DNA of 9,084 bases from Acetobacteraceae bacterium (GCA_947476855.1 CANJSR010000180.1:1-9084); one strand, 5' to 3'; shown: positions 1 through 6,397, counted from the first letter of the stretch. Notes: generated by a model from the letters alone, not told the origin. Translations and numbers: made by a program.

Positions 1-328
1 GGCGCGGATGATGGAAAACCTCCAGTCCCTGATGCGGGAGACGACCTCCCTGCCCGAGGACCGGATCGCCCAGGAAATCGCCCTGCTCGCCGCCAAGTCC
101 GATGTGCGGGAGGAGCTGGATCGGCTCGACGCCCACATCCACGCGGCCCATGCCCTGCTGCGCGAGGGCGCGCTGGTTGGGCGACGCTTCGACTTCCTGG
201 TGCAGGAATTCAACCGGGAGGCGAACACGCTGTGCAGCAAGTCCGCCTCCGTCGCGCTGACCGCGACCGGCCTGAAGCTGAAGGCCACGATCGATCAGTT
301 GCGGGAGCAGGTGCAGAACGTCGAATGA
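1..328 (+). CDS. yicC: YicC/YloC family endoribonuclease, C-terminal part (5' end outside window)
   Basis: About 108 C-terminal residues are visible; the reading frame is open through the left edge (first full codon at base 2), so the ATG at base 8 is probably internal. The visible part matches the helical C-terminal domain (DUF1732) of the YicC/YloC family: an acidic, Leu-rich helix (DVREELDRLDAHI), the block FDFLVQEFNREANTLCSKS, and a KATIDQLREQVQNVE-type ending, which is characteristic of family C-termini. YicC proteins are described as stress-linked endoribonucleases that act on RNA, including small RNAs, in the cytoplasm. The stop codon overlaps the gmk start (ATGA), and yicC next to gmk is a common bacterial arrangement, supporting co-transcription and translational coupling. 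The N-terminal domain cannot be assessed here. Confidence 0.9.
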   Translation, partial: ARMMENLQSLMRETTSLPEDRIAQEIALLAAKSDVREELDRLDAHIHAAHALLREGALVGRRFDFLVQEFNREANTLCSKSASVALTATGLKLKATIDQLREQVQNVE

Positions 329-957
329 CCCCGATCCCTCGCCGCGGCGTATGTCTTGTGCTGGCCGCGCCCTCCGGCGCCGGCAAGACCGCGATCACCG
401 ATGCCCTGATCGCCAGTGAACCGGAGCTCGAACGCTCGGTCAGCGTCACCACCCGCGCGCCCCGGCCGGGGGAGATCGACGGGGTGCATTACCACTTCCT
501 GACCGAGGAAGGCTTCGCCGAGGCCGAACGCAAGGGCGACCTGCTGGAATGGGCGCGGGTGCTGAAAGGCACGCACGCCTACGGCACGCCCCGCGCGCCG
601 GTGGAACGCACGCTGGCCGCCGGCCGTGACCTGGTCTTCGACATCGACTGGCAGGGCCATCTGTCGATGCGCGGCAAACTGCCGGACGACGTGGTCGGGG
701 TCTTCATCCTGCCGCCGGATATCGTCGCGCTGGAACGGCGCCTGCGCGGGCGTGGCGGCGACCCGGAGGCCGAGATCGCCCGCCGCATGGCCGTCGCCCG
801 CGACGAAATCAGCCATTGGCGGGAGTTCGATCACGTCGTCGTGAACGACGACCTCCCCACCGCCATCGCCCAAGTCCGCGCCATCCTCCACGCGTCTCGG
901 CTGGTCCGGCGGCGCCAGAGCGGGTTGGAGGGGTTCGTTCGCGGTCTGGGGGTTTAG
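325..957 (+). CDS. gmk: Guanylate kinase
   Basis: A 210-residue cytoplasmic enzyme that phosphorylates GMP (and dGMP) to GDP with ATP, needed for GTP/dGTP supply and ppGpp metabolism. Visible motifs: P-loop APSGAGKT at residues 15–22; GMP-binding segment SVTTRAPRPGE-DG-HYHF at about 50–68; the LEWA and YGTPRAPVE blocks; FDIDWQGHLSMR, equivalent to the DIDWQGA segment of E. coli Gmk; the lid region RLRGRGGDPEAEIARRM; and the C-terminal HVVVNDDL strand. Length is normal for the family (about 205–210). The start at 325 is preferred because it overlaps the yicC stop (ATGA), sits just before the first beta strand and matches the usual family length; an open frame extends upstream to 232 but lies inside yicC. 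There is no strong Shine–Dalgarno, consistent with coupling to yicC. The P-loop Lys is followed by Thr-Ala rather than the common Ser-Thr, a tolerated variation. Confidence 0.96.
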   Translation: MTPIPRRGVCLVLAAPSGAGKTAITDALIASEPELERSVSVTTRAPRPGEIDGVHYHFLTEEGFAEAERKGDLLEWARVLKGTHAYGTPRAPVERTLAAGRDLVFDIDWQGHLSMRGKLPDDVVGVFILPPDIVALERRLRGRGGDPEAEIARRMAVARDEISHWREFDHVVVNDDLPTAIAQVRAILHASRLVRRRQSGLEGFVRGLGV

Positions 958-985
958 GGGCACTTCCCTCGGGCGCCGCGCCCCT

Positions 986-1074
986 CGTCATGGTGGCCGC
1001 AGGGCCACCAACCACGACTTTGCTGTCACAAACAGGGGAAAGACGTGGGTGGTGGCCCTGCGGCCACCATGACG
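986..1074. repeat. REPIN-like pair of mirror-image palindromes
   Basis: Two 20-base palindromes, TGGTGGCCGCAGGGCCACCA (991–1010) and TGGTGGCCCTGCGGCCACCA (1050–1069), each have a perfect 8-bp stem and a 4-base loop. They are reverse complements of one another. The symmetry extends outward and inward: arms 986–1021 and 1039–1074 pair at 34 of 36 positions, with mismatches 1011/1049 and 1017/1043. The 17-base centre contains a further 4-bp hairpin (CTGT 1023–1026 with ACAG 1032–1035). Two REP-like units in inverted orientation with a short spacer is the architecture of REPIN/BIME elements. The element sits between the convergent gmk and CoA-transferase genes, where it could also stop or stabilise transcripts from both sides, although neither side has a T-tract. 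A small GGGCG-CCG-CGCCC hairpin lies at 971–983, 13 bases after the gmk stop. Whether this is a genome-wide repeat family cannot be seen from one window. Confidence 0.75.
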
Positions 1075-1112
1075 CTGTGGGACCGCCATCGGGAGCACCC
1101 CAGCGTCCCCCC

Positions 1113-2300
1113 CTACGCCGAACGGGGCAACCCAAGCAATTCGTGCAGCACATGGTCATTGTGCGCCCCCGCCGCCGGGCCGGGCCAGCGGACCACCGCG
1201 CCGGGATCGTCACCATCCATCCGGATCACCGGCCCGGGATGCAAGGTCCGGCCGATCAGAGGGTCCTCAATCGTCTGCACCGCCTTCCGCGCCTGGAAAT
1301 GCGGATCGGCCGCGCAGTCCGCGATGTCGAACAGGCGGGAGCACGGGACCTCGGCCGCATCCAGGGTCTCCTCGGCGTCTTTGGCGGGCTGGGTCAGCGT
1401 CCAGGCGGCAATCGCCTCATCCAGCGGTGTCCGGTTGGCGCAGCGCAGCCCGTTGGTCGCATAGGCCGGGTCGGTGGCCAGTTCCGGCCGGCCGATCGCC
1501 TTCATCAGGCGGGCAAAGATCAGGTCGGAGTTCCCGGCGATGCACAGCCATTTCCCGTCCGCGCATGGATAGGTGTTGGTCGGCGACGCGGTGGGGATCG
1601 CCGCCCCGGCCGGCTGGCGGATGCGCCCGTCCATCGCGTATTCCGGCAGCATGCCTTCCATCAGGCTGAACACGCTGTCCACCAGGTTGACGTCGATCAC
1701 CCGGCCCTTGCCGGTGCCGCCCACGTCCCGCTCCCAGCACGCCGAGAGCAGGCCGATCGCGGCATACATCCCCGCCAGGTCGTCCGAGATTGAAATCCCG
1801 CAGCGCGGCGGCGGCAGGTCCGACGATCCGGCCGGGTGCCCGGTCAGATGCCGCAGGCCGCCCATCGCCTCTCCGATCGCACCGAAGGCCGGCTTGTCGC
1901 GATAGGGCCCGTCCTGGCCATAACCGGAAATTCTGGCGATCACGAGCCGCGGATTAACCTTATGCAGGTCGTCCGGGCCCAGGCGCAGCCGCTCCAACTG
2001 GCCGGCGCGCAGGTTCTCCACCAGCACGTCCGCGCGGGCGGCCAGCGCCAGCATCGCATCCCGGTCCTTCTTCAGGTCCAGGACGACGGACAGCTTGTTA
2101 CGGCCATGGATGCTGAACCAGACTGAGTTTCCCTCGACCGCCGCACCCCAGCCGCGGAACGGGTCACCGCCGGGCGGCTCGATCTTGATGACCTCCGCGC
2201 CCAGGTCCGCGAGGATGCGGGTGCAGAACGGACCGGCGATATAGTGCCCGATCTCGACGACTTTCAGGCCGGCGAGGGGGCCGGGACGGCTAGCGGACAT
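1113..2300 (-). CDS. Family III CoA-transferase (CaiB/BaiF type)
   Basis: A 395-residue protein of the class III CoA-transferase family (formyl-CoA transferase, CaiB, succinyl-CoA:acid transferases and alpha-methylacyl-CoA racemase belong here). Members move CoA between a carboxylate and an acyl-CoA in the cytoplasm, typically as interlocked homodimers. Hallmarks: N-terminal GLKVVEIGHYIAGPFCTRIL-ADLGAEVIKIEPPGGDPFR (about 11–50), NKLSVVLDLK, DVLVENLRAG, the ISGYGQDGPYRDKPAF block, and GISISDDLAGMYAAIGLL. The first Asp of the DD pair (about residue 173) aligns with the catalytic Asp of formyl-CoA transferase. The start at 2300 is preferred over an in-frame ATG at 2330 because AGGA (2311–2308) lies 7 bases upstream, whereas nothing comparable precedes 2330. 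The gene stands alone, with no acyl-CoA dehydrogenase, ligase or transporter beside it, so the acid substrate cannot be named. It converges on gmk across the REPIN-like repeat. Confidence 0.93.
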   Translation of the reverse strand: MSASRPGPLAGLKVVEIGHYIAGPFCTRILADLGAEVIKIEPPGGDPFRGWGAAVEGNSVWFSIHGRNKLSVVLDLKKDRDAMLALAARADVLVENLRAGQLERLRLGPDDLHKVNPRLVIARISGYGQDGPYRDKPAFGAIGEAMGGLRHLTGHPAGSSDLPPPRCGISISDDLAGMYAAIGLLSACWERDVGGTGKGRVIDVNLVDSVFSLMEGMLPEYAMDGRIRQPAGAAIPTASPTNTYPCADGKWLCIAGNSDLIFARLMKAIGRPELATDPAYATNGLRCANRTPLDEAIAAWTLTQPAKDAEETLDAAEVPCSRLFDIADCAADPHFQARKAVQTIEDPLIGRTLHPGPVIRMDGDDPGAVVRWPGPAAGAHNDHVLHELLGLPRSA

Positions 2301-2307
2301 GGCTGAT

Positions 2308-2311
2308 TCCT
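2308..2311 (-). promoter_or_regulatory. Ribosome binding site deciding the CoA-transferase start
   Basis: On the minus strand, AGGA is followed by 7 bases and then the ATG at 2300–2298. The alternative in-frame ATG at 2330–2328 is preceded by TTTTTTCGCGACCA, without any purine-rich Shine–Dalgarno. This selects the shorter, 395-residue form. Confidence 0.6.
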
Positions 2312-2402
2312 GACATCGGGCGGTAACCATTGGTCGCGAAAAAACATGGTTCGGCCACGGATCTGTTAATCTTTCGTCAAACTCTCCAGCGTAGATTCTG
2401 GA

Positions 2403-2512
2403 TCACGGAGCCGGTTTCTCCCCCGGTGTCCTGTTTCCTCCCCGATGTCGCACGCCAAGGCGGTGCGGCCAACTCCAGGGCGGCGTTGCGACGGCACGCC
2501 GCCCCTTTTTTT
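2403..2512 (+). ncRNA. Candidate small RNA, three hairpins ending in an intrinsic terminator
   Basis: The gap between the CoA-transferase and glpK genes, both on the minus strand, ends in a strong + strand intrinsic terminator that serves no visible + strand protein gene. The roughly 110 bases before the T-run can fold into consecutive hairpins: CCGG (2411–2414) with CCGG (2423–2426) around the pyrimidine loop TTTCTCCC; CGCAC (2449–2453) with GTGCG (2463–2467); and the terminator stem. Between hairpins 1 and 2 lies an unpaired GTTTCCTCCCC (2433–2443), a near copy of the first loop. Both CU-rich stretches are complementary to Shine–Dalgarno sequences; CCTCC loops of this kind occur in several alphaproteobacterial trans-acting sRNAs. 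A weak −10-like TAGATT lies at 2392–2397, which would start transcription near 2403, but no good −35 is seen. The 5' end is therefore approximate. No known RNA family (SRP, 6S, tmRNA, RNase P) was recognised. Confidence 0.4.
2478..2512 (+). terminator. Rho-independent terminator pointing right, towards the glpK 3' end
   Basis: A perfect 9-bp inverted repeat, GGGCGGCGT (2478–2486) and ACGCCGCCC (2496–2504), with a 9-base loop is followed by C and seven T residues (2506–2512). On the minus strand the hairpin is followed by TGGAGTTGG, which has no U-tract, so it is directional for + strand transcription and does not terminate glpK. It ends 4 bases before the last base of the glpK stop codon (2517). 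Confidence 0.8.
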
Positions 2513-2516
2513 GGGA

Positions 2517-3995
2517 TCACGCCCACCCGAAGGATCGCCCGACCGCCTTTTGCCAGGACGCGACCAGCGCCGAACGCCGGCCCGCATCCATCGTCGGGTC
2601 CCAGCGCCCCGCCACCGCCCAGTTCGCGCGCAGGTCGTCCGACCCGGCCCAGTAGCCCACCGCCAGGCCGGCGGCGTAGGCGGCGCCGAGGGCCGTCGTC
2701 TCCACCGTTGCCGGCCGCACGACCGGCACGTTCAGCACATCGGCCTGGAAGCGCATCAGCGTCTCGTTGGCGACCATCCCGCCATCGACCCGCAATTCCT
2801 TCAGGTGGACGCCGCTGTCCTGCTCCATCGCCCTCACGACATCCAGGGTCTGGTAGGCCGTCGCCTCCAGCACCGCGCGGGCGATATGACCGCGATGGGC
2901 GAAACGGGTGAGGCCGGCGATGATCCCCCGCGCGTCGGCCCGCCAATGCGGGGCGTACAGGCCGGAGAACGCGGGCACGATGTAGACGTCGCCATTGTCG
3001 GGGACGGTGTTCGCCAGGGTCTCGACCTCCGCGCTGGTCTGGATCAGGCCCAGATTGTCCCGCAGCCACTGCACCAGGGCGCCGGTGATGGCGATCGAGC
3101 CTTCCAGCGCATAGGTCGCCGGCGCATCCCCCAGCTTAGCCGCGACCGTGGTCAGCAACCCGTGGCGGGAGGGCATGGGCGTCGTGCCGGTGTTCATCAG
3201 CAGGAAGCACCCGGTGCCGTAGGTGTTCTTCGCCTCCCCCGGTTCCAGGCAGGCCTGCCCCATCAGCGCCGCCTGCTGGTCGCCCAGGATGCCGGCCAAC
3301 GGCACGCCATCCAGCACACCACGCATCGGGGCCAGCACGGCCGAGGACGGCACGATCCGCGGCAGCACCGCGCGCGGGATGCCGAACGCGGTCAACAAAG
3401 TGTCGTCCCAGTCGAGCGTGGCGAGGTTCATCAACTGCGTGCGGCTGGCGTTGGTGACGTCCGTGACGTGCAGTCCGGTCAGGTTCCAGACCAGCCAGGC
3501 GTCGATGGTGCCGAACAGCAGGTCCCCCGCCTCGGCACGCGCCCGCGCGCCGGGGACATTGTCCAGCAGCCAGCGCAGCTTCAGGGCCGAGAAATAGGAC
3601 GCCAGCGGCAACCCGGTCCGATCCCGGAACCGGTCCTGCCCGCCGTCGCGCGCGAAATCGGCGACCAACGGATCGACCCGCGTGTCCTGCCAGACCAGCG
3701 CGTTGTGGACCGGCCGTCCGGTGGCGCGGTCCCACAGCACCGTCGTCTCCCGCTGGTTGGTCACGCCCACCGCCGCCAGGTCGCGCGCGGTCAGGCCGGC
3801 GCCGCCCAGCGCCTCGGCGATCACCGCCGCGGTGTTGTCGCGGATTTCCAGCGGATCATGCTCGACCCAGCCAGGCTCGGGAAAGATCTGCCGGTGTTCC
3901 CGCTGGGCGGAGGCGATGGTGGCCCCGGCGCGGTCGAAGACGATGAAACGGGTGGAGGTGGTGCCCTGGTCGATGGCGCCGATGAAACGGGTCAC
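2517..3995 (-). CDS. glpK: Glycerol kinase
   Basis: A 492-residue FGGY-family kinase that phosphorylates glycerol to sn-glycerol 3-phosphate with ATP, trapping it in the cytoplasm for lipid synthesis or catabolism. Motifs: phosphate-binding [15 protein letters not shown] (7–21), [10 protein letters not shown] (38–47), glycerol-binding NQRETT with Arg82/Glu83, Tyr134 in [21 protein letters not shown] (162–174), catalytic Asp239 in [23 protein letters not shown] (258–270), and C-terminal [17 protein letters not shown] and [14 protein letters not shown]. These match E. coli Arg83, Glu84, Tyr135 and Asp245, so activity is expected. The E. coli fructose-1,6-bisphosphate loop (GGKGGTRIP) is not conserved: the aligned stretch is VLDGVP (227–232), without the Gly234 and Arg236 equivalents. 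The start is a GTG with only a weak GGA about 8 bases upstream. It lies 35 bases behind aat on the same strand; no glpF, glpD or glpR is visible. No terminator is seen in its own direction. Confidence 0.97.
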   Translation of the reverse strand: MTRFIGAIDQGTTSTRFIVFDRAGATIASAQREHRQIFPEPGWVEHDPLEIRDNTAAVIAEALGGAGLTARDLAAVGVTNQRETTVLWDRATGRPVHNALVWQDTRVDPLVADFARDGGQDRFRDRTGLPLASYFSALKLRWLLDNVPGARARAEAGDLLFGTIDAWLVWNLTGLHVTDVTNASRTQLMNLATLDWDDTLLTAFGIPRAVLPRIVPSSAVLAPMRGVLDGVPLAGILGDQQAALMGQACLEPGEAKNTYGTGCFLLMNTGTTPMPSRHGLLTTVAAKLGDAPATYALEGSIAITGALVQWLRDNLGLIQTSAEVETLANTVPDNGDVYIVPAFSGLYAPHWRADARGIIAGLTRFAHRGHIARAVLEATAYQTLDVVRAMEQDSGVHLKELRVDGGMVANETLMRFQADVLNVPVVRPATVETTALGAAYAAGLAVGYWAGSDDLRANWAVAGRWDPTMDAGRRSALVASWQKAVGRSFGWA

Positions 3996-4012
3996 GCGAT
4001 ATGTCCGTTGGA

Positions 4013-4028
4013 TGACAGGAAGATGTCA
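4013..4028. promoter_or_regulatory. Perfect dyad TGACA-N6-TGTCA upstream of glpK, possible operator
   Basis: TGACAGGAAGATGTCA is a perfect 5+5 inverted repeat with a 6-base spacer in the 35-base gap between aat and glpK, 17 bases upstream of the glpK GTG. Such spacing suits a regulator dimer or a small mRNA hairpin controlling glpK translation. The 5-bp half-sites are short enough to arise by chance, and no regulator gene is adjacent. Confidence 0.3.
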
Positions 4029-4030
4029 CC

Positions 4031-4699
4031 CTATCCGGATTCCTTCCCAGCGAGCAGCCGGAACTCGGCATCGAGCAGCGCGGGGTCGATGTCGGTCAGC
4101 CAGGTGGCGTCGACATCCAGCGCGGTGGTCAGCAGGATTTTGTATTGGTCGCGGGGGATTTCCTCGACCCCGAACTGCGACAGGTGCGTGGTCACGAACT
4201 GCGTATCGAGCAGCCGGAACCCGCCCAGGCGTAGGCGCGCGATCAGATGCACCAGCGCGACCTTCGACGCGTCGGTGGCGAAGCTGAACATGCTCTCCCC
4301 GAAGAAGGCCCCGCCGAGGGCCACGCCGTAGAGGCCGCCGACCAGCAGGCCGTCGCGCCGGCACTCGACCGAGTGGGCATGGCCCATGCGGTGCAACTGG
4401 CCGTACAGGTGCTCGATCTGCGGGTTGATCCAGGTGTCCTGCCGGCCGGGCGCCGACGACGCGCAGCCAGCGATCGTGGCGGGGAAGTCGCGGTCCACGT
4501 TCACCTCGAACACGCCCGAGCGGACGGTGCGGTACAGCCGGCGGGAGAGGTGGAAACGGTCGAGCGGCAGGATGCCCCGCTGCTCCGGGTCCAGCCAGTA
4601 CAGCTTGTCGCTGCCGCGGCTGTCGGCCATGGGAAACAGGCCCAGGCTGTAGGCGCGCAGCAGAAGGTCCGCCGAGAGGGGCGCCGATCGCCGTGACAT
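4031..4699 (-). CDS. aat: Leucyl/phenylalanyl-tRNA–protein transferase
   Basis: A 222-residue cytoplasmic enzyme that transfers Leu or Phe from aminoacyl-tRNA to proteins with N-terminal Arg or Lys, marking them for ClpS/ClpAP degradation (N-end rule). Hallmarks: [17 protein letters not shown] (11–27), [22 protein letters not shown] (34–55), [43 protein letters not shown] (122–139), the conserved core of the family, and [24 protein letters not shown]. Length fits short proteobacterial Aat proteins. An in-frame GTG at 4777 would add 26 Pro-rich residues with no family likeness and would run across the divergent promoter, so the ATG at 4699 is chosen; no clear Shine–Dalgarno is seen before it. 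glpK follows 35 bases downstream and may be co-transcribed. The gene diverges from the VOC gene. A TTGACT lies upstream on the minus strand (4787–4782) but has no matching −10. Confidence 0.95.
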   Translation of the reverse strand: MSRRSAPLSADLLLRAYSLGLFPMADSRGSDKLYWLDPEQRGILPLDRFHLSRRLYRTVRSGVFEVNVDRDFPATIAGCASSAPGRQDTWINPQIEHLYGQLHRMGHAHSVECRRDGLLVGGLYGVALGGAFFGESMFSFATDASKVALVHLIARLRLGGFRLLDTQFVTTHLSQFGVEEIPRDQYKILLTTALDVDATWLTDIDPALLDAEFRLLAGKESG

Positions 4700-4742
4700 G
4701 ACCCCATTGTGCGGTCCGGGCGGGGGGAAAGGGAAGCGGCGA

Positions 4743-4771
4743 TTGCCGACCCGATGGCCAAGGTGTGTAAT
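4743..4771 (+). promoter_or_regulatory. Sigma-70-like promoter for the VOC gene
   Basis: TTGCCG (4743–4748, 4 of 6 to TTGACA), a 17-base spacer, then TGTAAT (4766–4771, 5 of 6 to TATAAT). The start of transcription would fall near 4778, leaving a short leader of about 27 bases before the ATG at 4805. Spacing is optimal and the position in the divergent aat/VOC gap is right. Confidence 0.5.
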
Positions 4772-4791
4772 GCCCACCAGTCAACGAAACC

Positions 4792-4796
4792 GGGAG
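4792..4796 (+). promoter_or_regulatory. Ribosome binding site deciding the VOC gene start
   Basis: GGGAG lies 8 bases before the ATG at 4805. The frame is open back to an ATG at 4709, but that extension would cover the promoter and lacks a comparable site, so 4805 is the start. Confidence 0.65.
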
Positions 4797-4804
4797 AGAA
4801 CGCC

Positions 4805-5188
4805 ATGGTCAAGGTCGTCTGGGAACACATCCACCTGAAGACCCCGAACCCCGAGGAAACCGCGCGCTGGTACCAGGACATGCTGGGGGCCGAGATCATC
4901 CGCACGCCGCAGCCCGATGGCTCCAACCGGATCGACCTGTCGCTCAGCGGGCAGAAGGTGTTCCTCGCCCCCGTCGATCCCGCCAAGGTGGGGGCCGCGC
5001 CGACGATGCCTTACCTGGGCATGGACCACTTCGGCCTGACGGTGGAAGACATCGACGCCGCCGTGGCTGAACTGAAGGGCAAGGGCGTGACCTTTACGAT
5101 GGATCCGACCTCGATCCGGCCTGGCGTGCGCATCGCCTTCCTGACCGCGCCGCAGAATGTCTCGATCGAACTGATCCAACGCGGCTAG
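4805..5188 (+). CDS. Glyoxalase/VOC superfamily protein
   Basis: A 127-residue protein with two beta-alpha-beta-beta-beta modules typical of the vicinal oxygen chelate fold (glyoxalase I, bleomycin resistance proteins, extradiol dioxygenases). Module 1 begins VVWEHIHLKTPNPEETARWYQDMLGAE (4–30), module 2 begins GMDHFGLTVEDIDAAVAELKGKGV (72–95) and ends NVSIELIQR. Probable metal ligands are His8, His75 and Glu122. The expected Glu at the end of module 1 is not evident (KVFL occupies that place), so the metal site may be incomplete or differently built. Family substrates range from methylglyoxal–glutathione adducts to antibiotics and cannot be predicted here. It is preceded by its own promoter and a good ribosome site, and is followed 26 bases later by the NMO-family gene on the same strand, probably in one transcript. 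No signal peptide; cytoplasmic. Confidence 0.9.
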   Translation: MVKVVWEHIHLKTPNPEETARWYQDMLGAEIIRTPQPDGSNRIDLSLSGQKVFLAPVDPAKVGAAPTMPYLGMDHFGLTVEDIDAAVAELKGKGVTFTMDPTSIRPGVRIAFLTAPQNVSIELIQRG

Positions 5189-5214
5189 CGCATGCCCGCC
5201 GGGCGTTCGGCCGC

Positions 5215-6360
5215 ATGAATTCCAAGCTTTGCGCGACGCTCGGGATCGACTTCCCGCTGTTCGCGTTCAGCCATTGCCGGGACGTGGTCGCCGCGGTCAG
5301 CAAGGCCGGCGGCTTCGGCGTGTTCGGGGCCGGCAGTTCCTCGCCCGAGGAACTGGAGGTTGAACTGCGCTGGATCGACCAGCACGTCGATGGCCGCCCC
5401 TATGGCGTCGACCTGCTGATCCCGGAAAACCTGTCCATCCGCACGGAGGCCGGGACCAGCAACCGCGACCTGATTGCGCGCATCCCAGGCAGCCACCAGG
5501 CCTTCGTGCGCGATCTGCTCGCCCGCCACGGTGTCGACCCCGATCGCGCGCTGGCCATGCCGAGCAGGCTCGACCCGGATGCGCCGCCGCCGTACCAGTC
5601 GGACACGGCGGAACGGCTGATGGATGTCGCCTTCGCCCATCCGATCCGGCTGGTCGCCAATGCGCTGGGCGTGCCCCCGCGCTCCATGCTCGACCGCGCC
5701 CGCCAGCATGGCATCCCCTGCGCCGCCCTGGTCGGTGCGCGGGAACACGCGGTCCGCCAGATCGAGGCCGGGGTGGACATCCTGGTCGCACAAGGCGGAG
5801 AGGCCGGCGGCCATTGCGGCGAAGTCTCCACCCTGGTCCTGATCCCCGAGGTCCTGCGCGCGATCAAGGGCCTGCGCCCGGTCCCCGTCCTGGCGGCGGG
5901 CGGCATCATGACCGGTCGGCAAATGGCGGCCTGCATGGCCATGGGTGCTGCCGGGGCCTGGACCGGCTCCGTCTGGCTGGCGACCCAGGAAGCCGAAACC
6001 TCCCCCATTTTCCGGGAGAAGATGGTCGAGGCCCGGTCCCGCGACACCGTCCGCTCCCGCGGGCGCACCGGCAAGCCCGCCCGCCAGCTTCGCTCCGCGT
6101 GGACGGACGCGTGGGACGGGGCGGACAATCCCGGCACCCTGCCGATGCCGTTGCAGGGCCTGCTGAGCGAACCCGCGATGCGCCGCGTCAACCAGGCGGC
6201 CGAGGCCGGCAACGTCGAGGCGCGGGCGCTGGTCAGCTACTTCGTCGGCCAGGGCGTCGGGCTGGTGGACGACGTCCGCTCCGCCCGCACCGTCGTCCAG
6301 GACTTCATGACGGAATTCGCCGACGCGCTGGAAGACATGCGGGGCCTGGCCGAGACCTGA
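5215..6360 (+). CDS. Nitronate monooxygenase (2-nitropropane dioxygenase) family flavoprotein
   Basis: A 381-residue FMN-dependent TIM-barrel protein of the NMO/NPD family, whose characterised members oxidise alkyl nitronates or act as NAD(P)H-dependent reductases. Visible: IDFPLFAFSHCRDVVAAVSKAGGFGVFGAG (11–40), the first strand and Gly-rich FMN-contact region; IPCAALVGAREHAVRQIEAGVDILVAQGGEAGGHCGE (167–203), with the family signature GGEAGGH and His200; and VPVLAAGGIMTGRQMAACMAMGAAGAWTGS (223–252), the phosphate-binding AAGGI segment. Residues 70–130 form an insertion with a Pro/Asp-rich part, longer than in minimal members. The C-terminal 120 residues include a Arg-rich stretch (KMVEARSRDTVRSRGRTGK), common in this subfamily. 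Position 26 bases after VOC suggests an operon; no Shine–Dalgarno is clear before the ATG, so reinitiation or coupling is likely. The true substrate is unknown; nitronate activity should not be assumed. Confidence 0.9.
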   Translation: MNSKLCATLGIDFPLFAFSHCRDVVAAVSKAGGFGVFGAGSSSPEELEVELRWIDQHVDGRPYGVDLLIPENLSIRTEAGTSNRDLIARIPGSHQAFVRDLLARHGVDPDRALAMPSRLDPDAPPPYQSDTAERLMDVAFAHPIRLVANALGVPPRSMLDRARQHGIPCAALVGAREHAVRQIEAGVDILVAQGGEAGGHCGEVSTLVLIPEVLRAIKGLRPVPVLAAGGIMTGRQMAACMAMGAAGAWTGSVWLATQEAETSPIFREKMVEARSRDTVRSRGRTGKPARQLRSAWTDAWDGADNPGTLPMPLQGLLSEPAMRRVNQAAEAGNVEARALVSYFVGQGVGLVDDVRSARTVVQDFMTEFADALEDMRGLAET

Positions 6361-6369
6361 CCGCACCGT

Positions 6370-6397
6370 TTCATTCGACACGACCTTGCGGTAATAT
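6370..6397 (+). promoter_or_regulatory. Weak possible promoter before the TPR gene
   Basis: TTCATT (6370–6375), a 16-base spacer and TAATAT (6392–6397, 4 of 6 to TATAAT) lie in the 67-base gap between the NMO-family gene and the TPR gene. The AT-rich TAATAT stands out in GC-rich DNA, but the −35 is poor. Read-through from the upstream genes is an equal possibility. Confidence 0.25.

Noticed and set aside
816..1793. A 325-codon + strand frame running from gmk through the repeat into the CoA-transferase gene
   Set aside because: It crosses the palindromic repeat and is antisense to the CoA-transferase; the translation is repetitive Arg/Pro/Gly without family likeness.
2375..2380. TTGACG on the − strand as a −35 box for the CoA-transferase gene
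   Set aside because: At a 17-base spacing the −10 position reads TGGCCG, and nearby spacings are no better.
2330..2512. SRP (4.5S), 6S or tmRNA in the gap before glpK
   Set aside because: The SRP tetraloop/GGAAGGA-type core, the 6S open-bubble layout and a tRNA-like end were looked for on both strands and not found.
2445..4331. A 628-codon open frame on the + strand, opposite glpK and aat
   Set aside because: The encoded protein is rich in Arg, Gln, Gly and Pro, matches nothing known, and lies antisense to two clear genes. Long antisense open frames are expected in GC-rich DNA with biased third positions.
4700..4777. A 26-codon N-terminal extension of Aat from a GTG
   Set aside because: The added residues are Pro/Gly/Arg-rich without similarity to Aat, and other Aat proteins begin shortly before the LLLRAY motif.
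4709..4804. A 32-codon N-terminal extension of the VOC protein
   Set aside because: It would cover the TTGCCG-N17-TGTAAT promoter, and the ribosome site GGGAG points to the ATG at 4805, where family likeness also begins.
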